Source of the DNA: Prevotella sp.
GTDB taxonomy: Bacteria; Bacteroidota; Bacteroidia; Bacteroidales; Bacteroidaceae
DNA: 64,000 nt
Reading direction: 5' to 3'
Assembly: GCA_024697645.1 (NCBI GenBank)
Contig: JAILFH010000113.1
Coordinates: forward strand, 1 to 64,000
In this document: positions 53,816 through 62,753 of the stretch, piece after piece
How the letters are laid out: every line of letters starts with the position of its first letter
How positions within the stretch are numbered: position 1 is the first letter of the stretch
The notes under the pieces: model-generated
Database searches by the model: none
Seen by the model: only the letters and a program-made list of their open reading frames with translations
What the model was told of the DNA's origin: nothing
Made by a program: the position numbers and the translations under genes

Positions 53816-55873
53816 ATGGCAACAAAGAAAACTAATGCAGCCGCTTCAAAGAAGACTGCTGCTCCCAAGCATATCAACTTAGTGAAGAATGACCCCTATC
53901 TGGAGCCTTTCGAAGCCGCCATTTGTGGTCGCCATGATCACGCACTTTGGAAGATTAATCAACTCACACGCAACGGTAAGACAAAACTTTCCGACTTTGC
54001 TACGGGATATCTTTATTTTGGACTTCATAAGAATGCACGCGGTTGGGTGTTCCGCGAGTGGGCACCAAATGCCACAGACCTTTATCTTATCGGCGATTTT
54101 AATGATTGGCAGGAAACCGATACTTATCGGGCTAAACGTATTGAAGGCACTGGCACTTGGGAGTTGAAACTTCCCAATAAGGCTTTGAAACATGGTCAAC
54201 TTTATAAGATGAGTGTTCATTGGGATGGTGGACAGGGTGAGCGTATTCCCGCTTGGGTACGCCGCGTTGTTCAGGATGACGTCACAAAAATCTTCTCTGC
54301 ACAGGTGTGGAATCCGGAGAAACCATACCAGTGGAAGAGGCGCTCTTTCAGACCAACAAAGTCACCTCTGTTTATTTATGAGTGCCATATCGGAATGGCA
54401 CAGGATGCGGAGAAAGTAGGTACATACACCGAGTTCCGTGATAACGTGTTGCCCCGTATCATTAAGGACGGATACAATTGTATTCAGATTATGGCTATTC
54501 AAGAGCATCCTTATTATGGTTCATTTGGCTATCATGTGTCGTCGTTCTTTGCAGCCTCAAGTCGCTTTGGAACACCCGAGGAACTGAAGTCACTTATAGA
54601 CACTGCTCATCAGAACGGCGTTGCTGTTATTATGGATATCGTTCACTCTCACGCCGTGAAGAATGAAGTTGAGGGATTGGGCAATCTTGCTGGTGATCCT
54701 AACCAGTATTTCTATCCTGGTGATCGTCACGAGCATCCGGCTTGGGACTCACTCTGCTTTGACTATGGAAAAGATGAGGTTATCCATTTCCTGCTCTCTA
54801 ACTGTAAGTATTGGCTTGATGAGTTCCACTTCGATGGATTCCGTTTTGACGGCGTGACTTCAATGCTCTATTATAGTCACGGTCTCGGTGAGGCTTTCTG
54901 TGATTATGGCGATTATTTTAATGGTCATGAGGATGATAATGCAATTTGTTATCTAACCCTTGCTAACTGCCTTATCCACGAGGTCAATCCCAATGCTATT
55001 ACGATTGCAGAGGAGGTTTCGGGAATGCCTGGCCTCGCTGCTAAGTTTGAGGATGGTGGTTTTGGTTTCGACTATCGTATGGCAATGAATGTGCCTGACT
55101 ATTGGATTAAGACTATTAAGGAACTCAAGGATGAAGACTGGAAGCCTAGTTCTATTTTCTGGGAGGTGAAGAATCGCCGTGCAGACGAAAAGACTATTTC
55201 TTACTGCGAGTCTCACGACCAGGCACTGGTGGGTGATAAGACAATTATCTTCCGACTTATCGATGCTGACATGTATTGGCACTTCAAGAAGGGCGATGAG
55301 AACGATGTAGCCAACCGCGGTATTGCTCTCCATAAGATGATTCGTCTCGTAACTGCCTCTACCATTAATGGTGGTTATCTCAACTTCATGGGTAATGAGT
55401 TTGGACATCCTGAGTGGATTGACTTCCCACGTGAAGGAAATGGATGGAGTCATAAGTATGCCCGTCGTCAGTGGGATTTGGTTGACAATCATGATCTCTG
55501 TTACCACTGGCTTGGTGACTTTGATCGCGAGATGCTTAGTGTTTTGAAGTCGGAGAGAAATTTCATCCGTACTAAGATTCAGGAAATCTGGCATAATGAC
55601 GGTGATCAGATTCTTGCCTATATGCGTGGTGATCTCGTGTTTGTCTTCAACTTCTCACCGACGCGTTCTTTTGCCGATTATGGATTCCTTGTTCCCACAG
55701 GCAGTTACGATGTGGTGCTAAATACAGATTCAACAGCATTTGGTGGCAACGGACTTGCTGATGATAGTATTACTCATTTCACTAATTATGATCCTCTCTA
55801 TGTAAAGGATCATAAGGAATGGTTGAAACTATACATACCCGCTCGTTCCGCAGTAGTGCTGAAGAAAAACTAG
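53816..55873 (+). CDS. glgB: 1,4-alpha-glucan branching enzyme (GH13_8, eukaryote-like)
   Basis: 685 residues. A Lys/Ala-rich 20-residue start is followed by a CBM48 domain (about 60-165, REWAPNATDLYLIGDFNDW) and a GH13 barrel with FRFDGVTSMLYYSHGLGEAF (nucleophile Asp about 344), TIAEEVSGMPGLA (acid/base Glu about 399) and SYCESHDQALVG (transition-state Asp). The GVTSMLYYSHG signature places it in the GH13_8 branch shared with eukaryotes rather than the GH13_9 of E. coli. It creates alpha-1,6 branches in glycogen. Other glg genes are not in the window. Confidence 0.95.
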   Translation: MATKKTNAAASKKTAAPKHINLVKNDPYLEPFEAAICGRHDHALWKINQLTRNGKTKLSDFATGYLYFGLHKNARGWVFREWAPNATDLYLIGDFNDWQETDTYRAKRIEGTGTWELKLPNKALKHGQLYKMSVHWDGGQGERIPAWVRRVVQDDVTKIFSAQVWNPEKPYQWKRRSFRPTKSPLFIYECHIGMAQDAEKVGTYTEFRDNVLPRIIKDGYNCIQIMAIQEHPYYGSFGYHVSSFFAASSRFGTPEELKSLIDTAHQNGVAVIMDIVHSHAVKNEVEGLGNLAGDPNQYFYPGDRHEHPAWDSLCFDYGKDEVIHFLLSNCKYWLDEFHFDGFRFDGVTSMLYYSHGLGEAFCDYGDYFNGHEDDNAICYLTLANCLIHEVNPNAITIAEEVSGMPGLAAKFEDGGFGFDYRMAMNVPDYWIKTIKELKDEDWKPSSIFWEVKNRRADEKTISYCESHDQALVGDKTIIFRLIDADMYWHFKKGDENDVANRGIALHKMIRLVTASTINGGYLNFMGNEFGHPEWIDFPREGNGWSHKYARRQWDLVDNHDLCYHWLGDFDREMLSVLKSERNFIRTKIQEIWHNDGDQILAYMRGDLVFVFNFSPTRSFADYGFLVPTGSYDVVLNTDSTAFGGNGLADDSITHFTNYDPLYVKDHKEWLKLYIPARSAVVLKKN

Positions 55874-55889
55874 TAGTAGTTTCCTATCC

Positions 55890-57092
55890 ATGATGGAATA
55901 CGCTAAAAATTCCCACCGAAAGAGTGCGACGAACACAGCACCAGTCATGCGTGTTCTTTGTGCATTGTTCTTCGTGGTTTTCACGTTCTTCTACCTCTAT
56001 TTCTATCAGGCAGACGTGCTTAGTGCCACACAGCACCTTCTTTCAGGTGGACAGACCCATTATGATCGCACAATAGGCGCAGTGCTTATCACCACTGCGC
56101 TCTTTGTGCTTCAGTTGGGTGTGTTGGCAATTACAAAACTCACGAATCGTGCTCATTCCATCACTTATTTTCCATCGTTGTTGGCTCTTACTGTGCTTAC
56201 TGATATTCAGGTGTTCAACGATGGTTCCTATTCTTTCGGTCATTGGCCTTGGTTGTCAGTTGTATTGTTGGTACTTTTTGGTGCTCTAGTCTATTATATT
56301 CGAGGCTATTTTGCCTATGAGACTAAGAACAAACCGCGTTATAATCCTTTGCGTTTGCTTTGGACAAATCTGCTGACCATGTGCGTAATGTTCCTCTTTG
56401 TAGGTTTCTTTAGCAATCATGACGATGTATTCCATTATCGAATGAAAATGGAGTCCTGCATGTTGCGTCGTGATTATAATGCTGCGTTAGAGATTGGCGA
56501 GAAATCAGAAGTGCGCGACTCCAATCTGACCATGCTCCGCATTCAGGCTCTCGCCCGCAGTCGACAACTTGGCGAACGTCTTTTCGAATATCCAGTATGT
56601 GGAGGCTCTTCCGTTATGATGCCTGATGGCAAAAGCCTGCGGTCGGTGTTTTATCCATTGCATCGTTTTATCCGTTATCCCGAACTTGATTATAAACTCT
56701 GTGGATATTTGCTTGACAAGAATCTTGACGCCTTTGCACGCACGATTAAGGCCAATGCTTCCCTTTTTGGGTTGGAAGAGTTTCTGCCCACTGATTTAAA
56801 GGCGAAGTCTGTAAAAACAAATAAATCGAAAAAATCAGCGAAAGAGGAAACTTCAGAATCTACTGATACTGTGCGGAAGGCAGAATCCCTTCCTAAGCAT
56901 TATCGTGAAGCCCTTGTCATGTACTCTAGAATGCGGGCTGTTCCCGTCCTAAACTATCATGATGACGTAGCAGATGCCGATTATGAGGATTTCCTTCAGA
57001 TTCGTCGTGGTGAGAAAGATGCCCGTCGCCGTAGTACAATTCTCCGAGATGTCTATGGTAACACTTATTGGTACTACTTTTTCACCCGTTAA
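55890..57092 (+). CDS. DUF6057-like membrane protein (short form)
   Basis: 400 residues. About five hydrophobic segments in the first half (about 20-195: VLCALFFVVFTFFYLYFY, TIGAVLITTALFVLQLGVL, WLSVVLLVLFGALVYYI, LLTMCVMFLFVGFF), then a helical, TPR-like soluble half with a Lys-rich insert (about 308-325). It ends WYYFFTR, echoing FYFEYFFTR of the 648-residue protein at 15450-17396. Begins 17 bp after glgB and is probably co-transcribed. Function unknown. Confidence 0.65.
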   Translation: MMEYAKNSHRKSATNTAPVMRVLCALFFVVFTFFYLYFYQADVLSATQHLLSGGQTHYDRTIGAVLITTALFVLQLGVLAITKLTNRAHSITYFPSLLALTVLTDIQVFNDGSYSFGHWPWLSVVLLVLFGALVYYIRGYFAYETKNKPRYNPLRLLWTNLLTMCVMFLFVGFFSNHDDVFHYRMKMESCMLRRDYNAALEIGEKSEVRDSNLTMLRIQALARSRQLGERLFEYPVCGGSSVMMPDGKSLRSVFYPLHRFIRYPELDYKLCGYLLDKNLDAFARTIKANASLFGLEEFLPTDLKAKSVKTNKSKKSAKEETSESTDTVRKAESLPKHYREALVMYSRMRAVPVLNYHDDVADADYEDFLQIRRGEKDARRRSTILRDVYGNTYWYYFFTR

Positions 57093-57262
57093 AACTAAGT
57101 TTTAGTCACAGATTACTGTTGTTTTTTAATCAACAATATTAAAGAATATCTAATACAGATAATCTCATTCTAAATGATTCCGTTTGATAGAGATTGTTCT
57201 TTTTGTTTGTATTATTATCAAAAAGAATTTCTAGCGGATATGTCACAATCTAAAGTCCTTTT

Positions 57263-57286
57263 TATAATCCGAGGGCTATAGTTTTT
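57263..57286 (+). terminator. Possible terminator beyond the glgB operon
   Basis: TATAATCC, GAG, GGCTATA then GTTTTTC on the plus strand, overlapping the stop of the convergent GH20 gene. Short, imperfect stem. Confidence 0.35.
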
Positions 57287-59243
57287 CTACCTTCAGGTTG
57301 CTAACCTCACTACGAAGTGAGGCGTCAGTTGTGGCAAGGGGGAAGACTAAGGTGCGCACGATGTTATAGGGTTTCCCGTTATTGTTGAGACGATGGTCGT
57401 AATCTAATGTTTGAATGAGGCGACCATCGACATAGAGACGTGTTTCGCGATTGGTGCCTTCAATGGCGATGTGTTCTTTCATACCAGGACGAACACACCA
57501 GTTGAACGTGAAGAGATAACCGTCGCGCACAAAGCCTAATTTGCCGCTGACAGGATCTGAAAGATAGAACTCGGCGTTGGGTGAACGGAAAAGGGCAGTA
57601 CCTCGTTCCTCAGGTTGATATTCGATATCAAAACTTACTCTATAGTCGTAACTTACCTGCTGAATGCCATTTGCTCGCTCAGAGTTCGGAAGCACCTGAT
57701 CCTCTGTGTATACAATGCCCTTGCGATGTGGCCAGGGGTCAAGAATCTCAGCGCCGACGGGCTCTGTTGGGAATGAGTTTAACGCATCTGCCCACTCATC
57801 GTAAGAAAGACTTGGATGGCTGTTCCAGCATTTTGTGGAAATGGCTTGCATGGCAGGAAGCAGACGATGGTGGATATCCATAACACTAATGCCATTGCCA
57901 CAGACATCATTCCAGACTGCAAACATTCCTCCGCTGAACTGAGGGTCGTCCTCAGCAAAAGTCAAACCTTGCAAGCGAACGGGTGAAAACTCTTTGTAAA
58001 GGTATGGGATGTTGAGATAGTCGTAGTAATAGCCTGCTGCAGGCACGATGTAGACTTGTCCATCGGGAATACTAACTAGTTGATAGCCCAATGCTTTCAT
58101 GGAATCGGCACGTGAATAGTCTTTGCTCCACAATTGCATCAGCACATTGTCGACTTTAACGGGAGTGGTTCCACGGGAGTGGGTGAGTGATCCCCAAATC
58201 ATCGCCTGTTTGCCATAACTCTCCACTTTTTCAATGAAATGATTTGTAAAGGCACGAAACAATTCCGTTACTTCTTGACGCTTATTGGAATATTCATCGG
58301 TACCTATGTGAACACGTGGACCAGCAAAAACAGGATCAGGCCCCCCCAAATATTCGTCGTAGAGACTATCGAGGAAGAGGGTGACGGCAGGATTAGTTAA
58401 ATCAAGATGGTCGACGCCAAACTCTTTGTTGCCGAAAGCAGGACGATAGTGGGTAAAAGCGAGACAATGAGCAGGTGCATCGATTTCTGGAATAACCTCA
58501 ATACCCATGTCGGCAGCGTCTTTTACAAATTGTCTGAATTCGTTTTTGGTGTAATGACCATCGCGAGCCGTGAGTCCAGGGAAAAGGTCACTCTCCATGC
58601 GGAAGGCTGAATAGGTTTTGTCCCAATCACCTTGAAAATATACAGGAAAACCATTGTCGTTAAGATGAATCTGGAGTGTGTTCATCTTGTAATAGGACAT
58701 TATCGGTAAGAGTTGGCGCAGATAACTCATAGGAATGTATTTCCGTCCGCAGTCAAGCATCAATCCTCGCAATGGGTAGTCAGGTTTGTCATTAATTACG
58801 CCCTTTGGCCATGAGGCATATCCTTTTTGCTGTTTTACCATCTGGGTAAGCGTAGAGGCTGCATGAATGGCGCCTCGTTCTTCAGCCTCAATGACAATAC
58901 GATCGGTGATGTGAATGGTGTAGGCTTCGGGACCAAGTTTCTTTGATTGTTTCTTATACTTGAAGAAAATGGAACCTGCATATCCTTTTTTTGCTTGCTG
59001 AATGCTGAGCTCTTTAAACTGATCTAAACCAACCTCCTTACAGTGGGCAATGCCGTCATTGAGCATTTGTGCCGCATGCAATAGCCTGGAGTCACTGATT
59101 AGAATCTGGTTCTTTTTTGTTAGAACAAAGGTGCCTTCACCCGCATGCCAAGAATGTATTTCGGGTACAGTGAATGGCTTCTGTTGTGCCAATGAACTGA
59201 TGACAACGATTAATAATAAGGAAAGGAAAGAAAAACGTTTCAT
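57276..59243 (-). CDS. GH20 beta-N-acetylhexosaminidase
   Basis: 655 residues from ATG 59243 (signal peptide MKRFSFLSLLLIVVISSLA); the longer frame to 59270 is unlikely. A GH20b-type N-terminal domain (about 25-145) precedes the GH20 barrel: MLDCGRKYIPMSYLRQLLP, MNTLQIHLND, EVIPEIDAPAHCLAF and HIGTDEYSN with the catalytic Asp-Glu pair (about 311-312). A C-terminal beta-sandwich (about 505-655, LamG/concanavalin-like: YLSDPVSGKLGFVRDGYLF, IEGTNRETRLYVDGR) may bind glycans. It releases terminal GlcNAc/GalNAc from glycoconjugates or chitooligosaccharides in the periplasm. Located 123 bp downstream of ribE. Confidence 0.93.
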   Translation of the reverse strand: MKRFSFLSLLLIVVISSLAQQKPFTVPEIHSWHAGEGTFVLTKKNQILISDSRLLHAAQMLNDGIAHCKEVGLDQFKELSIQQAKKGYAGSIFFKYKKQSKKLGPEAYTIHITDRIVIEAEERGAIHAASTLTQMVKQQKGYASWPKGVINDKPDYPLRGLMLDCGRKYIPMSYLRQLLPIMSYYKMNTLQIHLNDNGFPVYFQGDWDKTYSAFRMESDLFPGLTARDGHYTKNEFRQFVKDAADMGIEVIPEIDAPAHCLAFTHYRPAFGNKEFGVDHLDLTNPAVTLFLDSLYDEYLGGPDPVFAGPRVHIGTDEYSNKRQEVTELFRAFTNHFIEKVESYGKQAMIWGSLTHSRGTTPVKVDNVLMQLWSKDYSRADSMKALGYQLVSIPDGQVYIVPAAGYYYDYLNIPYLYKEFSPVRLQGLTFAEDDPQFSGGMFAVWNDVCGNGISVMDIHHRLLPAMQAISTKCWNSHPSLSYDEWADALNSFPTEPVGAEILDPWPHRKGIVYTEDQVLPNSERANGIQQVSYDYRVSFDIEYQPEERGTALFRSPNAEFYLSDPVSGKLGFVRDGYLFTFNWCVRPGMKEHIAIEGTNRETRLYVDGRLIQTLDYDHRLNNNGKPYNIVRTLVFPLATTDASLRSEVSNLKVEKL

Positions 59244-59366
59244 GAGGTTATACAATTTGAGTATTGTCACATGTTAGCAGCGCGCATGTCACACGTTTGT
59301 TGAAAATGTATAAAAATTGGCATCTACTAGAGGTGGCTTATAATGGGCAACAGAATTGAGAAGAAT

Positions 59367-59993
59367 CTATCTAAGTGCCTGCAGACGGGCAATATATTTG
59401 CCGAGAATGTCAAACTCGATGTTGACAATAGTGCCAACGTTAATGTCACAGAAGTTAGTGTTTTCTCGGGTATAGGGAATGATGGCCACTCGGAAGGAAT
59501 ATTCGGTAGGGTCACAGACGGTAAGAGAAACACCATTGACCGTAACTGAACCCTTGTCGACAGTAAAATAGCCCCTCTGCACCATTTCCTTGCTGGCTTC
59601 ATATTCAAAGGTGAAGTAGGTAGAGCCGTCAGCATCTTCCATTGCTGTACAGCAAGCAGTTTGGTCTACATGTCCCTGCACAATGTGACCATCTAGGCGT
59701 CCGTTCATAAGCATTGAACGTTCCACATTCACATGGCCACCGATGGTGAGGAGTCCAAGATTAGAACGTTCAAGTGTTTCTTTCATCGCAGTGACGGTGT
59801 AAGTGGGTACAGTGGTATCATCGTTAGAGGGTAGTGATATGGCTACCACTGTTAAACAAACACCATTATGAGAAACGCTTTGGTCTATTTTCAACTCGTT
59901 GACGAACGAGCAAGTCAGAGTGAAATCAATGTTTTCCTTATCTTTTCTGATGTCGACAATAGTCGCCATCTCTTCAACTATTCCGCTAAACAT
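59367..59993 (-). CDS. ribE: Riboflavin synthase alpha subunit
   Basis: 208 residues from ATG 59993 (MFSGIVEEMA, the canonical start); a longer frame to 60125 is only leader sequence. The two lumazine-binding halves are visible, with SVSHNGVCLTVVAIS in the first and VTVNGVSLTVCD in the second, plus GGHVNVERSMLMNGRLDGHIVQGHVDQ linking them. It dismutates two 6,7-dimethyl-8-ribityllumazine into riboflavin and a pyrimidine. Long leader upstream (59994-60262) with a promoter at 60268-60299. Confidence 0.96.
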   Translation of the reverse strand: MFSGIVEEMATIVDIRKDKENIDFTLTCSFVNELKIDQSVSHNGVCLTVVAISLPSNDDTTVPTYTVTAMKETLERSNLGLLTIGGHVNVERSMLMNGRLDGHIVQGHVDQTACCTAMEDADGSTYFTFEYEASKEMVQRGYFTVDKGSVTVNGVSLTVCDPTEYSFRVAIIPYTRENTNFCDINVGTIVNIEFDILGKYIARLQALR

Positions 59994-60262
59994 ACTGAAT
60001 GAGTGTAAAAAAGTGAGACGATTGGAGAAGTGTTGTGTATTAGGTAAGAAAAGAAGGGGGTGCTCAGTGATGTGATGAAACTCCGAGTAAAAATGATTTG
60101 AGGGCTCTTCGCCTTTGTAATCCACCGGCTCTGCAGCTTAGTTCGCGAATGCGATTTTATGTGGCCCGCCATTGGCAAAAGTAGCTGACTCGGTTTTCTT
60201 AAATTATTTGATGAGTATCCCAGTCGAACCGGCACTCCCTATTTTTCTTATCGCTTCTTTAT
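59994..60262 (-). ncRNA. Candidate structured leader RNA of ribE
   Basis: About 268 nt separate the promoter from the ribE ATG. On the minus strand a first hairpin is GAGT/ACTC over CCGG/CTGG with a TTCGA loop (60237-60213). A second domain is closed by CCGAGT (60193-60188) pairing with ACTCGG (60088-60083), about 110 nt apart, enclosing GGGC/GCCC (60164-60167 with 60102-60105), CAC/GTG (60161-60163 with 60123-60125) and inner hairpins TCGC-ATTC-GCGA and GCT-GCAG-AGC. It therefore looks like a multibranched regulatory RNA. The FMN riboswitch core (GGGGCAGGGTGAAATTCCC-like) is not present. Identity unknown. Confidence 0.5.
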
Positions 60263-60267
60263 GTTTG

Positions 60268-60299
60268 CAAAGTTACGTTTTTTTTCTAATAAATCCAAA
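60268..60299 (-). promoter_or_regulatory. Bacteroidetes-type promoter of ribE
   Basis: Minus strand TTTG, 20 nt, TAACTTTG. It lies just past the stop of the YgiQ gene, so ribE has its own transcript with a long leader. Confidence 0.75.
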
Positions 60300-60315
60300 C
60301 TGTAGCCTACTTTTT

Positions 60316-62397
60316 TTATCTTCCGCGCCGCTTTTTAACTTGTTGATCGTGTTTGTAGCCTTTTTCCTGACTTTTCCTAGATTTAGAATCGGCTACTTGC
60401 CGAGTTCTCTCCTGAGTATTTCTGCCACGATATGATTTGTTTTCAGCATTTTGCCTTGGATATTGCTTGCCATCAGTGTTTCTATCTTGAGCGTTTCTTC
60501 TATGAGTGGATTTATTAGGAGAGTTGAAGGAAGTGTCATAAGGTCGGCTGTAGAGTTTGCTTATGAGGTCCTGACGACCCAACCTACGTAGTTCTCGCTC
60601 TATGTTTTGTCGTTCCTCAGGTTTGTACCAGAAGAAGAACTGGCGTTGGGCTTGCTTTTCGCGAGGTGTCTTTGCAGAGAACACAGGCTCGAGCGTGTAT
60701 GGATCATAACCCGTATACCACATCTCAGTTGCAATAGTCATTGGGGTCGGTGTGAAGTCCTGAACCTGCTCAAGATGGAAGTCGAGTTCCTTGGTGATGA
60801 CTGCTAACTCTGCCATATCTTCTGCGTGACAGCCAGGGTGAGATGAGATGAAGTAGGGGATGAGTTGTTGTCGAAGTCCTTCCTCACGGCAGATTCTATC
60901 GAACTGACGCTTAAATTCATAGAACTGTTCGAATGATGGTTTGCGCATCAGTTTGAGAACTCTCTCGCTAGTGTGCTCTGGTGCCACCTTCAGTCGACCA
61001 CTTACGTGGCGAGTGATGAGTTCTCGGGTATATTGACGGGCTGCCTGATTGCTCTTCTCATCTTTAGACTGATAGAGGAGAAGGTCATAGCGCACACCGC
61101 TACCGATGAAACTCTTCTTGATGCTAGGCAGGGAATCAACAGCGTGATAGACGTCGAGTAGGGCAGAATGGTCAGTGTTGAGATTGGGACAAATCTTTGG
61201 ATGAATGCAAGAAGGCCGCTTACATCGCTCACAGGCATTTGGGTTGCGCCCGTGCATTCCGTACATATTTGCCGAAGGTCCACCGAGATCAGAAAGATAA
61301 CCTTTGAAACCAGGCATCTGAATGACCTTCTTCACTTCTTTAAGAATATTATCCTTTGAACGACAAGTAATGAACTTGCCCTGATGGGCCGAGATGGTGC
61401 AGAAGGCACAGCCGCCAAAACACCCACGATGAACATTGACGGAGAATTTAATCATCTCGTAGGCGGGAATAGTCTTACCCTTATACTTGGGATGGGGAAG
61501 CCGCGTATATGGCAGGTCAAATGATGCGTCAAGTTCGGAAGTCGTCATGGGAGGATAGGGGGGATTGACCACCACATACTTATTGCCCACAGCCTGAAGC
61601 AATCGCTTAGCGTGCATCATATTTGACTGCTCTTCCACATGGCGGAAATTTTCGGCCTGTGAGCGTTTATCGCGCAGACATTGCTCATGACTATTTAGCA
61701 CAATATCATCATCGCCAATGCTTGGTTCAAGACTGCCCTTTGGCGTTAAATAAACGATTTGAGGAATTTGCTGTATCTCCTTGATACTCAGCCCGTCATT
61801 GATGGCGTCAGCAATAGCCAGAATGGGTTTCTCGCCCATGCCATAAATAATGTAATCACCACCTGAATCACAGAGAATGCAGGGGAGCAACTTGTCTTGC
61901 CAGTAATCATAGTGAGTTACCCTTCTCATGCTGGCCTCAATGCCCCCAAGCACAACAGGGACGTCGGGGAAAAGATGCTTCAGAATCTTCGTATAAACTA
62001 TAGTCGGGTATTCTGGTCGGCAGTCATGACGGCCATCAGGACTATAGGCATCTTCAGAGCGCAATCTACGTGCTGCGGTATACTTATTCACCATCGAATC
62101 CATCGCGCCTGGTGCAATGCCAAAGAACAGTCTCGGTCGTCCCAGTTTCTTGAAGTCGCGGAAGTCACCGTGCCAGTCTGGTTGTGGGACTATTGCTACA
62201 CGATAGCCCGAGGCTTCGAGTGTGCGTCCAATAACTGCTGCTCCGAATGAAGGATGGTCAACATAGGCATCGCCGGAGAACAAGATAACATCAAGTTCGT
62301 CCCAGCCACGCAATTCGCATTCCTTCTTTGTTGTTGGCAGAAAGTCGGAAAGCAGAGGACCGTCGCTTCTACGAGCAGATTCGTTATTCGGCTTCAT
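60316..62397 (-). CDS. YgiQ-family radical SAM protein
   Basis: 693 residues. An N-terminal cobalamin-binding-like segment (about 28-130, DVILFSGDAYVDHPSFGAAVIG) precedes the radical SAM core with HRGCFGGCAFCTISAHQGKF (about 320-339), holding the Cx3Cx2C cluster. CERCKRPSCIHPKICPN adds further cysteines. The C-terminus (about 600-693) is a long Arg/Lys/Asn/Gln-rich, low-complexity tail. YgiQ proteins are widespread, with no settled substrate. The start overlaps the upstream small gene by 14 nt. Confidence 0.92.
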   Translation of the reverse strand: MKPNNESARRSDGPLLSDFLPTTKKECELRGWDELDVILFSGDAYVDHPSFGAAVIGRTLEASGYRVAIVPQPDWHGDFRDFKKLGRPRLFFGIAPGAMDSMVNKYTAARRLRSEDAYSPDGRHDCRPEYPTIVYTKILKHLFPDVPVVLGGIEASMRRVTHYDYWQDKLLPCILCDSGGDYIIYGMGEKPILAIADAINDGLSIKEIQQIPQIVYLTPKGSLEPSIGDDDIVLNSHEQCLRDKRSQAENFRHVEEQSNMMHAKRLLQAVGNKYVVVNPPYPPMTTSELDASFDLPYTRLPHPKYKGKTIPAYEMIKFSVNVHRGCFGGCAFCTISAHQGKFITCRSKDNILKEVKKVIQMPGFKGYLSDLGGPSANMYGMHGRNPNACERCKRPSCIHPKICPNLNTDHSALLDVYHAVDSLPSIKKSFIGSGVRYDLLLYQSKDEKSNQAARQYTRELITRHVSGRLKVAPEHTSERVLKLMRKPSFEQFYEFKRQFDRICREEGLRQQLIPYFISSHPGCHAEDMAELAVITKELDFHLEQVQDFTPTPMTIATEMWYTGYDPYTLEPVFSAKTPREKQAQRQFFFWYKPEERQNIERELRRLGRQDLISKLYSRPYDTSFNSPNKSTHRRNAQDRNTDGKQYPRQNAENKSYRGRNTQERTRQVADSKSRKSQEKGYKHDQQVKKRRGR

Positions 62398-62692
62398 TCT
62401 TCTTTTTGTCGCTCCAATCTATGTAGAGCAGCACGAGTTGATGGAGGCCAAAAGCCTTCATGTCGCTATTGTAGATTACATCTAAGCAAAGATCGAGCAG
62501 GGCTTTGTCAGCACCTGATGACTCAAGCAACGAACGAACATTAAATTTCAGTTTGTCGAGAACATTCTCGTCGATAATACCATTGCTGTCGATGAGGTTA
62601 CGCAGCAGTTGGTATTGCTCTATGGTTGCTAGATGTTCATCGCTCACTTCGATGAATCGTGAACCTTTAGGGTTGGCTTGAATTTTGTGCAT
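62384..62692 (-). CDS. Small acidic hypothetical protein preceding ygiQ
   Basis: 102 residues, mostly helical (EHLATIEQYQLLRNLIDSNG, DKLKFNVRSLLESSGADKAL), no signal or membrane segment, ending in a Lys/Glu-rich tail. It overlaps the YgiQ gene by 14 nt, so the two are translationally coupled. Family not recognised. Confidence 0.7.
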   Translation of the reverse strand: MHKIQANPKGSRFIEVSDEHLATIEQYQLLRNLIDSNGIIDENVLDKLKFNVRSLLESSGADKALLDLCLDVIYNSDMKAFGLHQLVLLYIDWSDKKKNEAE

Positions 62693-62753
62693 ATTTGTAA
62701 ATTATTTGTTTTTATAATCTTTTGCTAATTGCCCTGTATGCTAGGGACATATT

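Noticed and set aside
59994..60125. N-terminal extension of RibE to 60125
   Set aside because: Riboflavin synthase canonically starts MFSGIVE, and the extra 44 codons lie in the structured leader.
60083..60262. FMN riboswitch or a tRNA in the ribE leader
   Set aside because: The conserved FMN core sequences are missing. The GGTTCGACTGGG segment resembles a T-arm but the required G53-C61-type stem pairing is absent and no acceptor stem fits.
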